DNA of 64,000 bases from Rhodospirillaceae bacterium (GTDB lineage Bacteria; Pseudomonadota; Alphaproteobacteria; Rhodospirillales; Rhodospirillaceae). Below, piece by piece: positions 8,801 to 18,126 of the stretch. The notes under the pieces were generated by a model. That model made no database searches and was not told where the DNA came from. It was given only the letters and a program-made list of their open reading frames with translations. A program made the position numbers and the translations under genes. How positions within the stretch are numbered: position 1 is the first letter of the stretch; each line of letters opens with the position of its first letter. Location: contig SHWP01000003.1 of assembly GCA_009693785.1 (NCBI GenBank), forward strand, positions 1-64,000, given 5' to 3'.

Positions 8801-10354
8801 CTACTTCACACCACCCATCATGGCCGTCATACGTTTGGCTAGCAGTAGCATCACAATGCCCGCCGCCACCGGCAGGATGCTGACCACGCCAAATAGCTGC
8901 GTGAGCGGCATCGATTCGTAAAAGGTGGCCATTTGCCCAGCCATGAAGTTGCCCACCGAGGCACCTAAAAACCACACACCCATCATGGCGCCGACAATTT
9001 TGGGGGGCGCCAGTTTGCTCATGGAGCTCAAGCCCACGGGGCTAAGGCACAGCTCGGCCCAGGTGTGAATGAGGTACACCATGGTCAGCCATATCGGGCC
9101 GACCATTTCACCAGCATCGGCTTTGATGGCCGCAATCGCCATGACCCAAAAGCCCACGCCTGCGCCAACCAGCCCCAGCGCGAACTTCACGGGGCTTGAG
9201 GGTTGCCGGTCGCCAAGCTTGAGCCACAATCCCGCAAATACGGGCGCGAACATGACAATGAACATCGGGTTGAGCGATTGGTACCAAGCACTGGGAAAAG
9301 CATAGCCCAATATTTCGTTATGGGAGTTTCGGTCTGCGAAAAGATTGAGCGTGGAACCAGCTTGTTCGAACACCGACCAAAACACCGCCGCGCAAATAAA
9401 GAAAGCGAAGATAATCCATAGGCGGCCGCGTTCGGCTGGGGTCCAGCTTTTGTCGAGAAACAGAGCGCCAAAAAAGACCACGGTTATAACCATCAGCGAC
9501 GCCCCGGCGGCATCGCTGATAAATTGAGGCGTGATACTTAAAATGCCGGTCCAGCTTGCAATTGTTATGAGAGCGGCCGCGCCAAGAGCGGCCGCGCCAT
9601 ATGTAAACGCCTGACGTTTGAACTTGGTGGCGAGTTCTGGTGTGGACGCACCGCCAGGCACAACGCCCGCTGTGCCTAAAGATTTGCCCCCCAGGACATA
9701 TTGAATCACACCCAAGGTCATGCCGATGCCCGCCGCACCGAAAGCCCAATGCCAAGTGATGCTGGCATCAAAACCCCAGCCCACGACCGTGGCACGAAAA
9801 CCAGCATCTTGCGCGAGATAGCCCGTGACGAGCTGGCCGACGAAAGAGCCTAAATTGATGCCCATGTAGAAGATGGAAAAACCAGCATCGCGGCGCACGT
9901 CTTGCGGCGCATAAAGTTGCCCAACGATGACGCTAATGTTGGGTTTCAATAAACCGGTCCCCAACACGATCAGCGCAAGGCCAATGGGGAAAAACCCATC
10001 AACAGGGATTGCCAAACAATAATGCCCGGCCGCGATCAAGATGCCGCCATACAGCACCGCTTTGCGTTGGCCCAGCACTTTGTCGGCCAACCAGCCACCA
10101 GGCACGCTCATCAAATAGACCAGCGCCGTATAGGTGCCGTACACCGCGCCAGCGACGGCAACATCCATGCCCATGCCACCGGCGTCGGCGCTCATGGTCA
10201 TGAACAAAATGAGCAGCGCGCGCATGCCGTAATAGCTGAACCGCTCCCACATCTCGCTAAAGAACAGCGTCGAGAGACCTTTCGGGTGGCCAAAGAAGGC
10301 ACGGTCAGAGGCCGCTTCGCCGAGGCTGCCGTGTGATGCTGTTGCGATTGTCAT
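8801..10354 (-). CDS. POT family proton-dependent oligopeptide transporter
   Basis: The product is 517 residues with about 14 hydrophobic segments. The PTR2/POT signatures are clear: ERFSYYGMRALLILFM near the N-terminus (the ExxERFxYY-type motif), GLLKPNISVIVGQLY and FSIFYMGINLGSFVGQLV. These inner-membrane symporters take up di- and tripeptides with protons; some relatives carry other small compounds. It lies between the DctP gene (33 bases upstream) and the TauD gene (8 bases downstream). Combining a POT carrier with an orphan TRAP receptor and a dioxygenase is unusual. Confidence 0.92.
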   Translation of the reverse strand: MTIATASHGSLGEAASDRAFFGHPKGLSTLFFSEMWERFSYYGMRALLILFMTMSADAGGMGMDVAVAGAVYGTYTALVYLMSVPGGWLADKVLGQRKAVLYGGILIAAGHYCLAIPVDGFFPIGLALIVLGTGLLKPNISVIVGQLYAPQDVRRDAGFSIFYMGINLGSFVGQLVTGYLAQDAGFRATVVGWGFDASITWHWAFGAAGIGMTLGVIQYVLGGKSLGTAGVVPGGASTPELATKFKRQAFTYGAAALGAAALITIASWTGILSITPQFISDAAGASLMVITVVFFGALFLDKSWTPAERGRLWIIFAFFICAAVFWSVFEQAGSTLNLFADRNSHNEILGYAFPSAWYQSLNPMFIVMFAPVFAGLWLKLGDRQPSSPVKFALGLVGAGVGFWVMAIAAIKADAGEMVGPIWLTMVYLIHTWAELCLSPVGLSSMSKLAPPKIVGAMMGVWFLGASVGNFMAGQMATFYESMPLTQLFGVVSILPVAAGIVMLLLAKRMTAMMGGVK

Positions 10355-10387
10355 TCTGTCCCCATCGATACTGTATCTACGCTGTGT

Positions 10388-11383
10388 TTATTTTCTTGTG
10401 GCGAAGGCGCGCTTGCCTTCTTGCACAAGGTCATAAATTTTAGCTGCGACCGGACCTAACCGGTCGACGACGGCCCGGTGCATAGGCCGGGTGACATCTT
10501 CCCACCGTTTGCGTTGTTCGGGAGAAAGCTCGTGTATCACCACGCCCTTAGCCTTGGCCGATTCCGCTTCCTGGCTCAACGAGGCACGCGTATCGGAGCG
10601 AACATAATCTTGATTGGGGAACGCGCTGCTCACGATGGCCCGGTCTTCGGGGCTGAGGCGCTCAAGCCAGCGTTTGTTGGCGAACAAGCCCGACGTGGCA
10701 AAGGAGTGGTTGGTCATGGTGAGTTGCGGTGCGTACTCCAGAACGCCTGTACGCACATACATCAGCAGCGATGATTCGCCGCCAGATATCAGCCCCGTTT
10801 GTAAGGCCGGAATCAAGTCAGGCGTGGGCAAGACAATCGTGTCGGCGCCCACGATTTTTAAAAACGCCTGGCTCGCTTCATAAGGGAGCGAGCGCATGCG
10901 GTAGCCTTTCGCGTCCTCAGGCGTCAGCAAGGGTTTTTTTCCATACACTTGCATCCAGCCGATTTCGACCCATTGCAAAAGTTCAATGTCGCGGCTGGAT
11001 GCGATTTTTTTGGCCTCAGGCGTCCAATAATTATCGAACACAAAATCGCATTCCTCGATCGAGGAAAACAAGAACGGCAGATTGAGGACCGACGCCTCCG
11101 GCAAGGCCTGGGCGTAACCGTTTTCACCAGCGATACCCATTTGCCCGCGGCCCTTGCGCACAGCCTGAAATCCCACGTCATCGCCGCCCAACTCTCCATG
11201 AACCAATTGTTTGACGCTCATCCGGCCGCCCGACTTAGCGGTGATGGCTTCGTCGAACATACGCCATAGCTTGTCGCCCGGCCCGCCAGCGGGAGAGTTC
11301 GAGACCAGCGTGATCTCAATCTCTGCGGCTGCGACTTGCGCGCCGGCGAATAATCCAAGCAGACCAAGGAAAAAATAGTGCAT
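10388..11383 (-). CDS. TRAP transporter solute-binding protein, DctP family (orphan)
   Basis: The product is 331 residues with an N-terminal signal peptide ending near AQVAAAE. The DctP fold is visible from SNSPAGGPGDKLW, the VKQLVHGELGGDD segment, VLNLPFLFSSIEECD and the helix with MRSLPYEASQAFLKIVGAD that contains the conserved substrate-carboxylate Arg region. Such proteins bind organic acids in the periplasm and deliver them to DctQM membrane subunits. No dctQ or dctM gene is in the neighbourhood, so this receptor either pairs with a distant permease or serves another role. It starts 15 bases after the VOC protein stop. Confidence 0.88.
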   Translation of the reverse strand: MHYFFLGLLGLFAGAQVAAAEIEITLVSNSPAGGPGDKLWRMFDEAITAKSGGRMSVKQLVHGELGGDDVGFQAVRKGRGQMGIAGENGYAQALPEASVLNLPFLFSSIEECDFVFDNYWTPEAKKIASSRDIELLQWVEIGWMQVYGKKPLLTPEDAKGYRMRSLPYEASQAFLKIVGADTIVLPTPDLIPALQTGLISGGESSLLMYVRTGVLEYAPQLTMTNHSFATSGLFANKRWLERLSPEDRAIVSSAFPNQDYVRSDTRASLSQEAESAKAKGVVIHELSPEQRKRWEDVTRPMHRAVVDRLGPVAAKIYDLVQEGKRAFATRK

Positions 11384-11398
11384 GATTTTGTTCGGGGG

Positions 11399-12466
11399 TT
11401 ATTTCTGCGAAAAGAATTCAATCCGTGCGCCATTGGGCGCGAGGACCGACAAGATATCAATCTTACCATAGGGCGCTAAAGTAAGCGGGCGGGCCTTGTC
11501 GGCCACCTGCCCGCCCTTGGCTATGAAGTCCTTGGAAAAGACATCAAGATTATCCACCGGCACGCGCAATGTCAGGATGCCAAGATTGGGCGCCTTGGCC
11601 TTGGTGGAAAAATCACGGCCGTCGATACCGACGTTAGCCAAGATTTGGATCGAGCCATTGCGGTCGGTGGGATGCGGCGCGTAGGCCGCAAATTTGCGTG
11701 ACGTGCTTTGAGCAAGGTTTTTGGGCAAGCCCAGGGGGTTGTCGCCGGGCGGTTGAGATTTGCTGTCACCACCGAGGTGAACTTTCCAACCCAAGAGGTC
11801 GCCAAACAATTTCTCGCCGGGGCCAAAATCCGTCGACACCAAGGCTGAGTTAAAGGGCCAGCCAAAGCCTTTGCCGCTGCCTGCCACTAAACCAAACTGA
11901 GATTTGTCATAAGGCGGCGCATCGCGCTGCATTAAACAGAACACCTCGCCATTGGGCCCGCGCATCATCACCTCGGTGACGGTGAAGGGCCCTAACGTAT
12001 AGGTGACCGGATCGTTGTAACTTTGCCAGCCGCGCTCGCGCAGCTGCAAGAATATGGCCTTCACATCGTCGACATACATGTACAGATCGAAAATGCCGCC
12101 TGTATCCCAAGACATGCCTGAAGAACGGATTTGCTCCTGCGCCAGGCCATTGAATTTCACCAACCGGATCAGTCCGCGCGTAGCGGTTTTCTTTTTCAAC
12201 ACCACTTGGTCGATTTTGGTGTCTTTGGGCACGCCCCAGAACTCGGCCATGGCGGCATCGGCTTTGCCCTCGCAGATCACCTCGAAGTCGCCCACATCCC
12301 GCCAGGTTGACGTGGCGGCCTTGAGATCGGCGACACTGATGACGGCTTCTTGAAAGCCTGTGACGCCCGTTGAGGGAATATCATCGACCGTGCAATCGGC
12401 GGCATATGCAAAATGAGTGAATGCCGCCCACAGGGTCAGCGTAAAGAATGGACCAACTAATTTCAT
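11399..12466 (-). CDS. Exported VOC (glyoxalase/bleomycin resistance) superfamily protein
   Basis: The product is 355 residues from the ATG at 12466, preceded by a purine-rich GGGGGTGGG stretch; an upstream start would disrupt the signal peptide. Residues 1-24 form a Sec signal peptide ending in FAYAADC. The cysteine might be a lipobox, but the preceding residues are a poor match. The mature part has at least two betaalphabetabetabeta VOC modules, seen around EAVISVADLKAATSTW, IFDLYMYVDDVKAIF, NSALVSTDFGPGEKLFGDLLGW and LTLRVPVDNLDVF. VOC proteins are metal-dependent lyases, isomerases or dioxygenases and are usually cytoplasmic; an exported one is uncommon. It is the promoter-proximal gene of the VOC-DctP-POT-TauD group. 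Confidence 0.78.
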   Translation of the reverse strand: MKLVGPFFTLTLWAAFTHFAYAADCTVDDIPSTGVTGFQEAVISVADLKAATSTWRDVGDFEVICEGKADAAMAEFWGVPKDTKIDQVVLKKKTATRGLIRLVKFNGLAQEQIRSSGMSWDTGGIFDLYMYVDDVKAIFLQLRERGWQSYNDPVTYTLGPFTVTEVMMRGPNGEVFCLMQRDAPPYDKSQFGLVAGSGKGFGWPFNSALVSTDFGPGEKLFGDLLGWKVHLGGDSKSQPPGDNPLGLPKNLAQSTSRKFAAYAPHPTDRNGSIQILANVGIDGRDFSTKAKAPNLGILTLRVPVDNLDVFSKDFIAKGGQVADKARPLTLAPYGKIDILSVLAPNGARIEFFSQK

Positions 12467-12741
12467 TACCCACCCCCGTATCTCAATCTTAAGGCCAAAC
12501 GGTAATCGACCGCGCGGCCCCATGCCATGCCCAAATGCAAACGACACACCCATTTAATTTCAGGGCTTTCGCCTCAAGCAGGCGTGATACAAGAATCGAC
12601 CCATGGCCATAGGTTTGCCGCAAATATTGGCGACTATGAATGGGTATTAGGGGGTCGGGCCAGCAACGCATTGATAGTAAAAAAACGTTTGTTAGCCATA
12701 TCGAACCGGGTGTTGCCGCTAGGCTTAACAGAGGACTGTCG

Positions 12742-15015
12742 ATGTCACGAGTACGCATTGCCTTGGGCCTGGTCACGCTGGGGTTGATCTTTGGGCCCCA
12801 AGGCGCCACGGCTCAGGACAGCGGGACGATCGCTGAGATCCAGGCATCGATTGCCCAAAAGGGTATGGCCAGTGTCATTGTTGAGATGGACATGGCGCGC
12901 CATGAAGGCGCCTTGGGTATTGAACGATCGACCGCGGCCGGAGTGACCGATACGCCCGAATCCTTGACAGCAAAAATCGAACGAAACCGTGCCGCCGTGG
13001 CGAATGCCGCTCGCGCGATGCGTACCGAGCTTTCCCAAGCCAACATCACCATGGAATTGGAGTACGAGAACCTGCCGATGTTTGTCACCACCGTCGATGC
13101 GGCCAAGCTTGAGCGGCTGATGGCCATAAAAAACGTGAAGGCAATTTATCTCAACAAGGCTTTGGCGCGGCGGCAGTTCAACTCCTCGCTGCTGTTGCTT
13201 GAAAAAGTTGCCATTCCCATTTCATCGGCTTCTGACAAAAATGAAACTGTTGCGGCGGATGCAGCAACAGAGCGCGCCACGCGTTCGGCCGCCACAACAG
13301 CAGCGGCCGGCGACACACCCGAGAAAGCGCTGCTGTCGAGTAGCGTGACTTACATCAACGCTAACAAGGCCTGGGATCGGGGCTTCAAGGGCAAAGACCA
13401 GTCAATCGCGATTCTCGACGATGGCATTGATCGTAACCATGACATGTTCGTGGGAAAGATCGTCGCCGAGGCTTGCTACTCAACCAAAGTCAATTCCGAT
13501 GACCAGCCGCTGTGCCCGGGCGGAACCACGTCATCGACATCGGTTGGCGCGGCCAGTAATTGCAGCGCCGGGCCAGAGGTATGTTCCCACGGCAGCCATG
13601 TAGCAGGCATCGCCGCCGGAAATGACATCATCGGCCAAATCACGCTGCGCGGCGTGGCGTTCGAGGCCAACCTAATCCCGATTCAGGTTTTCACCATCGT
13701 CAAGAACCAAGTCGACTGTAAAAACGAAACGCCGTGCATGCTGGCTTATTCGTCGGCGACTTTGAGCGCCTTGAATTTCGCGATCTCGCAGGCGGTGCCA
13801 CAAAAACTCGCCGCTGTGAGCATCAGTTTGGGTGGCGACCCCGTATCCGGGGCTTGCGATACCGATGTGCGCAAAACCGCCATCGACAGTTTGCGCAACA
13901 TCGGTGTGTTGACGGTGATCGCGGCGGGCAATGATGGAAATTTAAACAAGATTACCCCGCCTGCTTGCGTCTCGAGCGCCTTGGCGGTGAGCTCGATCAT
14001 CATCACCGTGCCCGACCGCGAGGCCAATCAGGCCACCAATGTCGCCCTGCTAGCGCCCGGCGTGTTGATTAACTCGGCCAATCGCGGCAACGAGTATGTC
14101 AAACGCAGCGGCACGTCCATGGCAGCGCCCCATGCGGCAGGCGCCATTGCGATTCTAAAATCTGCCAAGCCCGCCGCGAGCGCTGGGGAAATCGAGAACG
14201 CCCTGAAGACCGGCGGCATTCCGACGACCTTGCCGGAGTGGACCTGGAACACGCCGCGCATCGATTTGAATAAATCGCTCGATTTGTTGGGAGCGCCGGG
14301 CACGGTGTTTGGTGTGGCCGTGCCAGGTGTGTTCGGCTCTAAAAACCCCACCGGCACATCATTCTTGCGATTTTTCGACATCGACAGCTCTGCGGGCACC
14401 ATGACGGTGCAGATTTACGACGACACGACCGGCGTCAAGGTTGGTACATGGACTAAACAAATTCGCGGGTTTTCTTCGCCGCAATTCACGATGGCCACAA
14501 TCGAACAGGAGTCAGTGCCGCCTATCTCGCCAGCCGCCAGCAACTCACAGTTTTATACCTTGTTTGTCGATGCGCCCTACGTTGGCTTTGTGCAGCATGT
14601 GTTGTGGAATCCGCAAACAGGGCTGCTCAGCAACGTGTCGGGTTGCGACAACGGTCTCTCGGGTCAGGGCCGATACGCAGGCAACGTGCACACTAGCCTC
14701 ATCGGCGGCTATACAAGCTTCCTATTGGTTCACAACACCGGCAATACGGATGCGAGGCCCAGTTTTGATGTGCGTGATTCTCGCGACGGTGCGCAAATCG
14801 GCGCGTTTGCGACGTCTGGCAACATCAAGGCGCACACCTCGGCCCTCGTCAAAGTAAGCGATGTGCTGCAAACGCTAGGCAAACAGCCTGACAGTGGCCA
14901 GTTTCATCTCAATTTGATAATGAACACGATCGGTTTCTCAGGATTCATTCAACACTGGGTACAAAATGATGCCCAAGGCATCGTCACTAGCATCACCGCC
15001 AAGTGCGATATTTAA
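12742..15015 (+). CDS. Secreted subtilisin-like serine protease (S8) with C-terminal repeat domain
   Basis: The product is 757 residues from the ATG at 12742; the open frame extends upstream, but the signal peptide (MSRVRIALGLVTLGLIFG...AQ) starts here. An I9-like propeptide precedes the catalytic domain. The triad is Asp226 (AILDDGID), His283 (CSHGSHVAG) and Ser459 (SGTSMAAP), with the oxyanion Asn in AAGNDG. After about residue 515 there is a region of about 240 residues with two related halves, each ending in an aromatic-rich segment (YVGFVQHVLWNPQTG and FSGFIQHWVQNDAQG) followed by a CD dipeptide. This is probably a beta-sandwich appendage. The enzyme would be secreted or periplasmic. It is divergent from the VOC operon, with a 275-base shared upstream region in which I see no clear operator. 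Confidence 0.92.
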   Translation: MSRVRIALGLVTLGLIFGPQGATAQDSGTIAEIQASIAQKGMASVIVEMDMARHEGALGIERSTAAGVTDTPESLTAKIERNRAAVANAARAMRTELSQANITMELEYENLPMFVTTVDAAKLERLMAIKNVKAIYLNKALARRQFNSSLLLLEKVAIPISSASDKNETVAADAATERATRSAATTAAAGDTPEKALLSSSVTYINANKAWDRGFKGKDQSIAILDDGIDRNHDMFVGKIVAEACYSTKVNSDDQPLCPGGTTSSTSVGAASNCSAGPEVCSHGSHVAGIAAGNDIIGQITLRGVAFEANLIPIQVFTIVKNQVDCKNETPCMLAYSSATLSALNFAISQAVPQKLAAVSISLGGDPVSGACDTDVRKTAIDSLRNIGVLTVIAAGNDGNLNKITPPACVSSALAVSSIIITVPDREANQATNVALLAPGVLINSANRGNEYVKRSGTSMAAPHAAGAIAILKSAKPAASAGEIENALKTGGIPTTLPEWTWNTPRIDLNKSLDLLGAPGTVFGVAVPGVFGSKNPTGTSFLRFFDIDSSAGTMTVQIYDDTTGVKVGTWTKQIRGFSSPQFTMATIEQESVPPISPAASNSQFYTLFVDAPYVGFVQHVLWNPQTGLLSNVSGCDNGLSGQGRYAGNVHTSLIGGYTSFLLVHNTGNTDARPSFDVRDSRDGAQIGAFATSGNIKAHTSALVKVSDVLQTLGKQPDSGQFHLNLIMNTIGFSGFIQHWVQNDAQGIVTSITAKCDI

Positions 15016-15079
15016 AACCCTTCAACTGGATGCCCCTAACCCGCTAGTCTGGGCCATTGGTTTGCAATGAGGGGGCGGT

Positions 15080-15622
15080 ATGCTGCGGATCTTGATTGGA
15101 CTCATGATGCTGAATGCTGGCGCAGCGTGGAGCGCAAACGAAGACCGCACAACTGGACCCAATAATGATGTCGTGTGCGCGGGTCACGAAGCCAATCGCG
15201 ATTTCTATTTCACGGCATTGGACGTGATTTTCAACAAACGTCAACTCGACCGTGTTGAGGAATTTTTCGCGCCTGAGTTCAAAAACCACAATGCACCATC
15301 ATGGGCCGCTCAGGGCCCCGATGCCATCCGCCAATATCTGCCCATGCTGGCCGCCGCCTTCCCTGATCGAGCCGTGGTGCATGAGTTTGTGCTCTGCGAC
15401 GGTGATTACGTCATTGCGCGCACTCACGTGACGGGCACAAGCAAGGGCCCTTATATGGGTCAGCCGCCCACGGGAAAAAGTTACGACGTGACGGGAACAG
15501 ACATTTACCGAATCAAGAATGGCAAGTTCACCGACCGCTGGGGCAACGAAGATGCCATGGGCATGATGCAACAACTTGGATACATGCCCAGCCGCCCACC
15601 GCCAACCGATGACAAGAGGTAA
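15080..15622 (+). CDS. Exported SnoaL-like (ester cyclase / NTF2-fold) protein
   Basis: The product is 180 residues with a signal peptide (about 1-18, ending in GAAWSAN). The NTF2-like SnoaL signature is visible: an N-terminal helix, then FFAPEFKNHNAP, AQGPDAIRQYLPML, FPDRAVVHEFVLCDGDYV and the closing GTDIYRIKNGKFTDRWG. SnoaL-type proteins include polyketide cyclases and many uncharacterised ester cyclase-like proteins; no substrate can be given. It is followed after 8 bases by a close paralogue with the same layout, so the two form a duplicated, co-transcribed pair. Both are exported, which is atypical of the family. Confidence 0.82.
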   Translation: MLRILIGLMMLNAGAAWSANEDRTTGPNNDVVCAGHEANRDFYFTALDVIFNKRQLDRVEEFFAPEFKNHNAPSWAAQGPDAIRQYLPMLAAAFPDRAVVHEFVLCDGDYVIARTHVTGTSKGPYMGQPPTGKSYDVTGTDIYRIKNGKFTDRWGNEDAMGMMQQLGYMPSRPPPTDDKR

Positions 15623-15630
15623 GTATAACC

Positions 15631-16182
15631 ATGGCAATTCGACAGTTATTGATATTGGGATTTGCTGCTATCGCAGCCCCGGCCCTCGCGGACTCTCTCG
15701 ATAACGCTTCGGGCATGGATCCCTCATGCAAGGGCCATGAAGCAAATCGCGAGACTTACCTGAAAGAGCTCGACTTGATCGTGAACCAAGGCCGTATGGA
15801 CCTCGTGGCTGAGATGTTTGCGCCCGACTACACCAACCACTCTGCGCCACCCGGTGCCGCCCAGGGCCCCGATGCGATTCGGCAATACTTGGGGCTTATG
15901 AAAGCAGCCTTTCCCGACCGCAAAGTTAGGAACGACATGCTGCTGTGCGCTGGCGACAATGTGATTGTTCGGTCCACTGTCACGGGCACATCGACCGGTC
16001 CTTATTTCGGTAAGCCGCCCACGGGCAAAAGTTTCCGTGTCACGGGAACGGACGTGTACTTGATTAAGGATGGCAAGTTCCGCGCGCGCTGGGGCAATGA
16101 GGACGCCATAGGCATGATGACCCAATTGGGGTATTTACCCGACGAGCGCCCGCCCTTCGCAAACAGCGCTAAACCGAAGTAA
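15631..16182 (+). CDS. Exported SnoaL-like protein, tandem paralogue
   Basis: The product is 183 residues with a signal peptide ending near APALADS. It shares with the preceding gene the C-x-GHEANR segment, the FAPDYTNHSAP region, AQGPDAIRQYL and the final DGKFRARWGNEDAIGMM motif, and so is a tandem duplicate. The conserved His and Asp residues expected in a SnoaL-type pocket are retained in both. Ribosome-binding sequence AAGAGGTAAG lies just upstream. Function and substrate are unknown. The differing C-terminal tails are the main divergence between the copies. Confidence 0.82.
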   Translation: MAIRQLLILGFAAIAAPALADSLDNASGMDPSCKGHEANRETYLKELDLIVNQGRMDLVAEMFAPDYTNHSAPPGAAQGPDAIRQYLGLMKAAFPDRKVRNDMLLCAGDNVIVRSTVTGTSTGPYFGKPPTGKSFRVTGTDVYLIKDGKFRARWGNEDAIGMMTQLGYLPDERPPFANSAKPK

Positions 16183-16209
16183 CGCTACGACACAACGGAT
16201 AGCAACACG

Positions 16210-16728
16210 ATGTTGATTCCGGTCCTGCAAACCGAACGGCTGACGATGCGTGCTCTGACGCTTGAGGACTTCGAGCCTTACGCGGCACTTCACGGCCATG
16301 CCGATGTCATGCGCTATGTCACGCCCGATCAACAACCCCTAAGCCGCATGGATTGCTTCACCCGGTTGTGCACCGCCATCGGCCATTGGGAATTGCGCGG
16401 CTATGGGCGTTGGGCGGTGGCCGATAAAAGCACTGGCGCGTTTCTTGGTGTCGTGGGGCTTTATTACCCCGAGGGCTGGCCTGACCTTGAAGTCACCTGG
16501 GCCATCTCGCCGCAGCACTGGGGCAAAGGCTATGCCGTTGAAGCAGCTAAGGCGTCCATGGATTACGCCTTTCACGTGCTGGCACGGGCGCATGTTATCA
16601 GCTTGATCCACCCCGATAATAAACCATCGGTACGTGTTGCGGAGCAATTGGGCGAAGCGCTTGAAGGAAAATTCGAGCGCAAGGGGCAGCCGCTGTTGAT
16701 TTACGGGCGCAACAACCCAAAGCGGTGA
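16210..16728 (+). CDS. GNAT family N-acetyltransferase (RimJ/RimL type)
   Basis: The product is 172 residues. It follows the Acetyltransf_3 pattern: LQTERLTMRALTLEDFEPYA at the start, FLGVVGLYYPEGWPDLEVTW as the central strands, ISPQHWGKGYAVEAAKASMDYAF as the acetyl-CoA binding loop and helix, and LIHPDNKPSVRVAEQLG at the end. Members acetylate N-termini of proteins or small amines. The substrate is unknown. It is 27 bases downstream of the SnoaL pair on the same strand and convergent with rsmB (6 bases apart). Confidence 0.9.
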   Translation: MLIPVLQTERLTMRALTLEDFEPYAALHGHADVMRYVTPDQQPLSRMDCFTRLCTAIGHWELRGYGRWAVADKSTGAFLGVVGLYYPEGWPDLEVTWAISPQHWGKGYAVEAAKASMDYAFHVLARAHVISLIHPDNKPSVRVAEQLGEALEGKFERKGQPLLIYGRNNPKR

Positions 16729-16734
16729 TACGTT

Positions 16735-18072
16735 TTATACCGCGCTCTTTCGAAGCAACGCCGCATAAAACCCATCGAGACCGCCGAGTTCGGGCCAATG
16801 ACATGGCAGCGTGCGAACGTCACCGCGCGGCGTTAGAAATTGTGATTGATTACCAATGGATTCAATTCTTATCGGTTGGCGCGTGAGGCTTGGATCGATT
16901 GCGAGGACCGCATCAACCACCTCTTCACCTTCTGCCGGTTCGAGTGCGCACACACTATAGACTAGCACACCGCCAGGCTTAAGCATTGCGGCAGCAGCTT
17001 GCAGCATGTCGCGCTGGCGGTGCGCCAGGCGTGGAAAATCATCAGGGCGTTTAAGATAGGGCAAATCGGGGTGGCGGCGGATCGTGCCTGTTGACGAGCA
17101 CGGCGCATCGAGAAGCACGGCATCGGCGGGTTGGGCTGGCCGCCAAGTCAGGGCGTCGGCAGTGACAACATTGGCCCGAAGCCCTGTGCGTTGAAGGTTA
17201 TCGCTCAACAACGCCAACCGTTTGGCCGAGATATCAAGTGCCGTGACATCGCAACCCGCCGCTGCCAATTGCAGAGTTTTCCCGCCTGGCGCCGCACACA
17301 GATCGACAACGGCCTTACCCTTCGCATCACCCATGGCGTGTAGAAGAATTTGAGCCGGGAGCATCGCGGCAGCGTCTTGCACCCACCAAGCGCCCTCGGC
17401 AAAGCCTGGCAATTGCTCGATCCGACCAGAATCGTTCAGGCGTAATCCGCCGTGAGGGAGAACTTTCGCATTGAGTTTTTCTGCCCAAAGGGTTGTCGCG
17501 GTTTGGTCCTTCAGCGTGAGATCTATAGGAGCCTCAAGCGCGTGAGCTTGGGCAATCGCGCGTGCGGTTGATTCACCAAAAGCAGATAACCAGCGCTGCC
17601 ATAACCATGCAGGCGTATTAAGCTGAGCTACGTCTTGGCTGCCCAGCGCATTTGGGCCGTGTTCCAGGACGCGGCGCAACACGGCGTTGACCAGTCCTGA
17701 AAATCTTTGCTGCCCAATCTGTTTGACCAAATCGACACATGTGGCCACGGCTGCATGAGGTGGCGTGCCAATGAATAAAATTTGTGCGGCACCTAGCCTT
17801 AAGGCATCGTGGACCTTGGCGGGTGGTTCGCGATCAAGAAACTGGCTCAAGACTGCATCGATTTGCCCCAACCGTCGCAACACGGTGGCTGCGAGCAAAC
17901 GGGCGAAGGCACGGTCGCGCGGCTCAAGCCCATCGACGGCGGCGTTGAACACATCGTCTAGGGGCTTGCGTTGCCGCATGACGGCCGAGACCAGTTCCAA
18001 TGCGCTTAACCGGGCATCGGGTTTTGCGCTGACGAAGGGCGTGGGCTGAGGCTGGCGTTCGCGGGGCTTCAT
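16735..18072 (-). CDS. rsmB: 16S rRNA (cytosine-5)-methyltransferase RsmB-like
   Basis: The product is 445 residues from the ATG at 18072. It has an N-terminal NusB-like domain (about residues 20-150) and a C-terminal Rossmann methyltransferase domain. DLCAAPGGKTLQLA is the SAM-binding loop, DAPCSSTGTIRRHPD carries the motif IV cysteine and VYSVCALEPAEGEE carries the motif VI catalytic cysteine. This combination is that of RsmB (Fmu), which makes m5C967 in 16S rRNA. In alphaproteobacteria such genes are often followed by a heparinase-like gene, not seen here. It is divergent from the methyltransferase at 18127, with 54 bases between the start codons. Confidence 0.92.
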   Translation of the reverse strand: MKPRERQPQPTPFVSAKPDARLSALELVSAVMRQRKPLDDVFNAAVDGLEPRDRAFARLLAATVLRRLGQIDAVLSQFLDREPPAKVHDALRLGAAQILFIGTPPHAAVATCVDLVKQIGQQRFSGLVNAVLRRVLEHGPNALGSQDVAQLNTPAWLWQRWLSAFGESTARAIAQAHALEAPIDLTLKDQTATTLWAEKLNAKVLPHGGLRLNDSGRIEQLPGFAEGAWWVQDAAAMLPAQILLHAMGDAKGKAVVDLCAAPGGKTLQLAAAGCDVTALDISAKRLALLSDNLQRTGLRANVVTADALTWRPAQPADAVLLDAPCSSTGTIRRHPDLPYLKRPDDFPRLAHRQRDMLQAAAAMLKPGGVLVYSVCALEPAEGEEVVDAVLAIDPSLTRQPIRIESIGNQSQFLTPRGDVRTLPCHWPELGGLDGFYAALLRKSAV

Positions 18073-18126
18073 GTGTAGACAAGGGCGCAGAAAATAAGCC
18101 CCTGTCAACGACGATCCTGAAGTGAA

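Noticed and set aside
7932-8975. Longer 347-residue version of the TauD-like protein
   Set aside because: The extra N-terminal part is antisense-like sequence inside the transporter gene; the ATG at 8792 fits TauD family length.
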